From NCBI RefSeq assembly GCF_022229005.1, contig NZ_JAKKFD010000053.1:1-64000 (forward strand): a DNA stretch of 64,000 bases, read 5' to 3'. Below the pieces are notes generated by a model, which was not told where the DNA came from, ran no database searches, and saw only the letters and a list, made by a program, of their open reading frames with translations. Numbering within the stretch: position 1 is the stretch's first letter; every line of letters begins with the position of its first letter. Below, piece by piece: positions 60,295 to 64,000 of this stretch. Both the position numbers and the translations under genes were made by a program. The stretch is from Micromonospora trifolii (lineage in GTDB: Bacteria > Actinomycetota > Actinomycetes > Mycobacteriales > Micromonosporaceae).

Positions 60295-61411
60295 GGGGGA
60301 ACCCCCGGAACAGCTCGACCACGGTCAGCAGCAGCAGGGTCAGGTCGACCCGCATGGAGCGGCAGTTGAGGTAGAGCAGGTCACAGCGGAGCTTGTCCTC
60401 GACGGTGGCCGCGTATCCGCCGGTGAGCTGCGCGATGCCGGTCAGTCCCGGTCGGATCAGGTGCCGCAGGTCGTAGTCGGGCAGCCGGCCGAAGCCGGCG
60501 ATGAACTCCGGTCGTTCCGGGCGGGGCCCGACGAGGCTCATCTCGCCGCGCAGCACGTTCCAGAGCTGGGGCAACTCGTCCAGCCGGGACCGTCGTAGCC
60601 AGCGCCCCAGTCGGGTGATCCGGACGTCGTCCGGCAGGGCCAGGACCGGGCCGGTGGCCTGCTCGGCGCCGACCCGCATGGTCCGGAACTTGACCACCCG
60701 GAACAGCCGGCCACCGGTGCCGACGCGTTGCTGGAGGTAGAACGGTGGGCCGGTGAACGACACCACGGCGGCGATCACCGCGATCAGCGGGATCACCACG
60801 GCGGCGCTGAGCAGGAGCACGCTGAGGTCGAAGAACCGCTTCAGCCGCTCGCCACGGGGGCGGCCGGCCCCACCGGACCCCAGCCGAATCCAGGGCAGCC
60901 CACCGAAGCGCGCCATCGCTGGTGCCCGCAGCAGACCGTAGACGGGGCGGGCCAGCACCATGATCTCGACGCCGGCACTCATGCAACTGGTGATGATGCG
61001 GTCGTCGATGCTCTCCAGGGAATGTTTGAGCAACAGGAGCCGGGGGCGGAGGCTGGCCAGCACAGTGGCGAGTTCTTCGGCGCAGGCCGGCACCGGGAGT
61101 CGGACGGCCACGTCGAACTCCTCGTCGAGGCGGTCGGGAGTGGTGGTCGCGTCGTTCGCTTCGAGCACCACCACACGGGCCCGCCGTCGGTGCTGGTCGG
61201 ACCGGGTGGTGGTCTGCTCGTGGCGGTCGAACAACTCTTGAAGCTGGAGTGGGATCTCCGGGCGTTGTCGCGCTTCGGACCTCGGTGTCGTGGCGAGGTC
61301 GTGCGGGGTCGCGCTGTCGTTGCCCGGCATCGGAGCTGAGTCCGCGGTTACGGGTCCCGGGGTCTTTCTCAACGCGCCGACCTCCTTCTCCGTCAGGTCC
61401 TTCGAGGGCAT
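60287..61411 (-). CDS. Priming polyprenyl-phosphate glycosyl-1-phosphate transferase (bacterial sugar transferase)
   Basis: 374 aa. The catalytic domain (about 190-370) begins with GERLKRFFDLSVLLLSAAVV and includes QQRVGTGGRLFRVVKFRTM, RSRLDELPQLWNVLRGEMS, LVGPRPERPEF and IRPGLTGIAQLTGG. It loads the first sugar phosphate onto undecaprenyl phosphate. The four N-terminal helices of WbaP-like proteins are absent; instead there are about 185 soluble residues, partly resembling a nucleotide-binding fold. ATG at 61411 lacks a clear ribosome site. It is the first gene of the overlapping ten-gene operon. Confidence 0.88.
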   Translation of the reverse strand: MPSKDLTEKEVGALRKTPGPVTADSAPMPGNDSATPHDLATTPRSEARQRPEIPLQLQELFDRHEQTTTRSDQHRRRARVVVLEANDATTTPDRLDEEFDVAVRLPVPACAEELATVLASLRPRLLLLKHSLESIDDRIITSCMSAGVEIMVLARPVYGLLRAPAMARFGGLPWIRLGSGGAGRPRGERLKRFFDLSVLLLSAAVVIPLIAVIAAVVSFTGPPFYLQQRVGTGGRLFRVVKFRTMRVGAEQATGPVLALPDDVRITRLGRWLRRSRLDELPQLWNVLRGEMSLVGPRPERPEFIAGFGRLPDYDLRHLIRPGLTGIAQLTGGYAATVEDKLRCDLLYLNCRSMRVDLTLLLLTVVELFRGFPRG

Positions 61412-61534
61412 GCGGGCGGGCGCCCCGGGAGTAAGCTACTAGTCACAAATGCCCCAACAGTCCCGGATAGGTAAAAACGGGACATCTCGCTCTGAAGCTC
61501 GCATATCAGCCCAGAACGTTGGCGGAAACGCACC

Positions 61535-61555
61535 TTTGGTGGGTATTTGGTGGGT
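61535..61555. promoter_or_regulatory. Two direct repeats TTTGGTGGGT at 11-bp spacing
   Basis: TTTGGTGGGT occurs at 61535-61544 and 61546-61555, one helical turn apart, in the 211-bp divergent region between the priming transferase and the epimerase. Such in-phase direct repeats are typical of response-regulator or MerR/LuxR-type sites. The region is also AT-richer at 61440-61480. Confidence 0.4.
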
Positions 61556-61622
61556 TACGGTCGTGCCCGGTCGTCCGGTTGCCGCTGAGGGCCGAGAACC
61601 CCGTCGTTCCAAGGAGTTCCAC

Positions 61623-62675
61623 ATGGACCAGCCAGTTGTTGCCGTTGGCGTCGACCCGCCGACGGACCTGATTCCCGGGCGCGTGCTGGTGACCGGAGGC
61701 GCCGGCTTCATCGGCAGCCACGTGGTCGCCCGGCTGATGCTGATGGGCAGCCAGGTCCGGGTGCTCGACAACTTCTCCACCGGCCGCATCGAGAACCTGG
61801 CCGACGCCGCGTACGGCGGACTGACCGAGGCGGACGTCGTCTCGGGTGACATCCGTACGCCGGAGGGTGTCGAGGTCATCCACCAGTGGCAGCCGGACGT
61901 GGTGGTGCACCTCGCCGCGCAGCCGAGCGTTCCCGCGGCCCGTCGGTCACCCCTGTACGACGCCGACGTGAACGTGTTCGGCACCGTCAACGTGCTGGAC
62001 GCCTGCGCCCGCGGCGGTGTACGGCTGGTGATCAACGCCGCCAGCAGCGCCATCTTCGGCAGCGTCCCCGCCCACGACCTGCCGGTCCGCGAGGACTACC
62101 CGATCGCCCCGGTGAGCCCGTACGGCGTCAGCAAGGCCGCCGGCGTGCACTACCTCGACTGGTACGGGCGTCAGCACGGCCTGCCGTACACCTCGATGGT
62201 GTTCGGCAACGTCTACGGGCCCCGGCAGGAGGGCAGCGACTGCGGCGTGGTGTCCCTGATGGCCGACGCGCTGCTCGGGGGCCGGCAGGTGGTGATCTAC
62301 GACGACGGCACGCAGACTCGGGACTTCATCCACGTCAGCGACGTCGCCGAGGCGATCGCCGTCGCCTGTCACCACCCCGGGGTCGGTATGGTCAACATTT
62401 CCTCGGGTCGGCAGACCAGCGTGAACGAGGTGTACGACACGGTTCGGGAGGCGTCCGGCGTCGGCAACGCGGCCCGTTACGAGCCGCTGCCCTGGCCGGG
62501 GGAGGTGCGCAACATGGCGCTGGACACCAGGAAGGCACGCGAGCTGCTCGGGTGGTACCCGAAGATCGGCTTCACCGAGGGCGTACGGATGACGGTGCGC
62601 GACGCCCGCCGCCGCCAGGCCGGCAGCCAGATCCTGTCCCCGGTGCGGGCCCTGGAGCGCGCCGTCAGCGGCTGA
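61623..62675 (+). CDS. NAD-dependent NDP-sugar epimerase/dehydratase (UDP-glucose 4-epimerase-like)
   Basis: 350 aa short-chain dehydrogenase of the extended class. NAD site VLVTGGAGFIGSHVVARL, the DNFSTGRIENL segment of 4-epimerases, VVHLAAQPSVPAARRSP, catalytic SPYGVSKAAG (Tyr-x-x-x-Lys) and TRDFIHVSDVAEAI. ATG at 61623 follows AAGGAGTTCCAC; a longer frame to 61449 is unsupported. It is divergent from the exopolysaccharide operon and should supply a UDP-hexose for it. Confidence 0.9.
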   Translation: MDQPVVAVGVDPPTDLIPGRVLVTGGAGFIGSHVVARLMLMGSQVRVLDNFSTGRIENLADAAYGGLTEADVVSGDIRTPEGVEVIHQWQPDVVVHLAAQPSVPAARRSPLYDADVNVFGTVNVLDACARGGVRLVINAASSAIFGSVPAHDLPVREDYPIAPVSPYGVSKAAGVHYLDWYGRQHGLPYTSMVFGNVYGPRQEGSDCGVVSLMADALLGGRQVVIYDDGTQTRDFIHVSDVAEAIAVACHHPGVGMVNISSGRQTSVNEVYDTVREASGVGNAARYEPLPWPGEVRNMALDTRKARELLGWYPKIGFTEGVRMTVRDARRRQAGSQILSPVRALERAVSG

Positions 62676-62691
62676 GGGCTCAGCGCGTAAT

Positions 62692-62714
62692 TCCCGTCAT
62701 CTGATCGGGATTTT
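62692..62714 (+). terminator. Weak hairpin with T-tract after the epimerase
   Basis: TCCCG (62692-62696) and CGGGA (62706-62710) form a 5-bp stem followed by TTTT, 17 bp past the epimerase stop. Confidence 0.35.
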
Positions 62715-62799
62715 CATCGATCAGTCTAACTCTTGCGGGTCGGCATCCACTGCTGCCACGATGGCCGTCAATGCCTTCCGTCCCGAAGGAGTGGTCGTC

Positions 62800-64000
62800 A
62801 TGGCGGTCTCCCGCCGCAGGTTCGTCACATCGGTGCTGGCCGGGTCCGCCCTCGCCACCGCCTCCACCACCGAGCTGCTCACCAGCATGTCCAGCCCCGC
62901 GCAGGCCGCCAGTCCTCCCGGGGACGTGGTCGGCAAGGTGACGGTCGGCTACCAGGGCTGGTTCAGCGCACCCGGCGACGGGGCGCCGATCGGCGGATGG
63001 TGGCACTGGGGCCGCGACCGGTTCCAGCCGCCCTCACCCGCCAACACCACGATCGTGTCCTGGCCGGACATGCGCGAGTACACCCGCACCTATCCCACCG
63101 CGTACCCCAACCTGGGCAACGGCCAGCCGGCCACCCTCTTCTCCTCGTACGACCAGCAGACGGTGGACACCCACTTCCGTTGGATGCAGGAGAACGGCTG
63201 CGACACCGCCGCTCTGCAACGGTTCAACCCGATGGGCGACGAGGGCCCCACCCGCGACGCGATGACCCAGAAGGTCCGCTCCGCCGCCGAGCGCCACAAC
63301 CGCAAGTTCTACATCATGTACGACGTCACCGACTGGCTGACCTTCCAATCGGAGATCAAGACCGACTGGACGACGAAGATGGCGGCGCACACCGCGTCGT
63401 CCGCGTACGCCCGACAGAACGGCAAGCCGGTCGTCTGCATCTGGGGCTTCGGTTTCAGCGAGCCCAGCCGACCCTTCACCCCCGGGCCCTGCCTGGAGGT
63501 CATCAACTGGTTCAAGGCCCAGGGCTGCTACGTCATCGGTGGCGTACCGACCTGGTGGCGGCAGGGCATCGAGGACTCCCGCCCCGGCTTCCTCGACGTC
63601 TACCACTCGTTCCACGCGATCTCCCCGTGGATGGTCTACCGGGCCAGGACCGTGGAGGAGCTGGACTCCTACTACAACAACGTCAACGTCGGCGACATGG
63701 CCGACTGCGCGGCGCGCGGCATCGACTACCTGCCCTGCGTGATGCCCGGCGACCTGGCCGGGGGCCACCGCAAGCACGGCGACTTCTACTGGCGGCACAT
63801 CTACAACATGGTCCGGCTCGGCTCCCAGGGCCTGTACGTGTCCATGTTCGACGAATACAACGAGGGCAACCAGATCGCCAAGACGTCCGAGACCCAGGCC
63901 ACCACCCCGGCCGGCGCGAACATCCGGGCCCTCGACGAGGACGGCGTGGCCTGCTCCTCCGACTACTACCTGCGGATCACCGCCGACGGCGGCCGGATGC
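62800..64000 (+). CDS. Tat-exported glycoside hydrolase, GH71/GH99-like (3' end outside window)
   Basis: 400 codons are visible and the frame is still open at 64000. ATG at 62800 follows AAGGAG by 8 bp; in-frame ATG 62761 is less likely. The N-terminus has a twin-arginine signal (SRRRFVTSVLAGSALAT, cleavage near AQA). The catalytic part shows KVTVGYQGWFSAPGDGAPIG, RKFYIMYDVTDW, YVIGGVPTWWRQG and LYVSMFDEYNEGNQ, a pattern of GH71/GH99-like (endo-mannanase/xylosidase-type) enzymes. It may trim or degrade surface or plant polysaccharides. Substrate not predictable. Confidence 0.8.
   Translation, partial: MAVSRRRFVTSVLAGSALATASTTELLTSMSSPAQAASPPGDVVGKVTVGYQGWFSAPGDGAPIGGWWHWGRDRFQPPSPANTTIVSWPDMREYTRTYPTAYPNLGNGQPATLFSSYDQQTVDTHFRWMQENGCDTAALQRFNPMGDEGPTRDAMTQKVRSAAERHNRKFYIMYDVTDWLTFQSEIKTDWTTKMAAHTASSAYARQNGKPVVCIWGFGFSEPSRPFTPGPCLEVINWFKAQGCYVIGGVPTWWRQGIEDSRPGFLDVYHSFHAISPWMVYRARTVEELDSYYNNVNVGDMADCAARGIDYLPCVMPGDLAGGHRKHGDFYWRHIYNMVRLGSQGLYVSMFDEYNEGNQIAKTSETQATTPAGANIRALDEDGVACSSDYYLRITADGGRM

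Noticed and set aside
61449..61622. N-terminal extension of the epimerase to 61449
   Set aside because: The strong ribosome site and the Rossmann start fit ATG 61623; the upstream residues do not resemble the family.
63034..63798. 254-codon minus-strand open frame
   Set aside because: Antisense to the Tat-exported glycosidase, which has clear signal and catalytic motifs.

Overview
The window is high-GC (about 70-73%) actinobacterial chromosome. GTG starts are frequent, third codon positions are almost always G or C, and the families present (DUF222-HNH, DUF5709, AfsR/BTAD regulator, actinobacterial exosortase P, secreted CBM2-GH5 cellulase) suggest Micromonosporaceae, probably Micromonospora or a close relative. 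The genus is an inference. I saw no rRNA, tRNA, CRISPR array, transposase or phage gene.

Layout. 1-5.9 kb: a catabolic cluster. The minus strand carries a zinc-type dehydrogenase (cut by the window edge), a LigA/LigB-type extradiol dioxygenase pair, a citryl-CoA-lyase-like protein and a CaiB/BaiF CoA-transferase. A metal-dependent amidohydrolase and an IclR regulator are divergent from it. 5.9-16.5 kb: ordinary single genes (DinB, DUF222-HNH, MFS exporter, DUF5709, alpha/beta hydrolase, ECF sigma factor, winged-helix AlkZ-like protein, DUF2071, aldo/keto reductase, RibD/DHFR-like reductase). 16.6-22.9 kb: a compact four-gene minus-strand operon with the look of a nucleotide-centred conflict or stress system. 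In transcription order it encodes a STAS-like/GHKL ATPase, a tandem phosphoribosyltransferase, a NUDIX protein with a C-terminal membrane helix, and a kinase-like domain fused to a nucleoside phosphorylase/nucleosidase domain. This is the best candidate for an undescribed system.

23.1-33.9 kb: a secreted CBM2-GH5 endoglucanase, a divergent GlxA/DJ-1 pair, then a tight three-gene cassette. That cassette is a carboxylate-amine ligase fused to a circularly permuted ATP-grasp, an N-acetylglutaminylglutamine-type amidotransferase and an S9 peptidase; it resembles a variant route to a small amidated peptide solute. 33.9-40.9 kb: a 1010-aa AfsR-type regulator, a secreted beta-helix protein behind a LacI-type palindrome, and a YeiH-type transporter whose first membrane helix appears to be encoded by a separate 48-aa ORF.

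40.9-62.7 kb: cell-surface polysaccharide genes. The first block holds an acyltransferase, WecB-type epimerase, anchor protein, membrane GT2, exosortase P and a 49-aa LAATG-bearing peptide, all on the minus strand, with a divergent LytR-CpsA-Psr ligase. After it comes a TylF-type methyltransferase and then a Wzx/Wzy exopolysaccharide operon of ten genes (49069-61411) in which every junction overlaps. Reading from its promoter end: priming glycosylphosphotransferase, flippase, two methyltransferases, GT2, GT4, polymerase, GT2, GT4 and Wzz. A divergent NDP-sugar epimerase sits beyond the priming enzyme. The window ends inside a Tat-exported GH71/GH99-like glycosidase. The polysaccharide operon records recent recombination: a 299-bp block shared at 297/299 positions by two adjacent methyltransferase genes, and a GT2 carrying a truncated copy of its neighbour's GT4 N-terminal domain.
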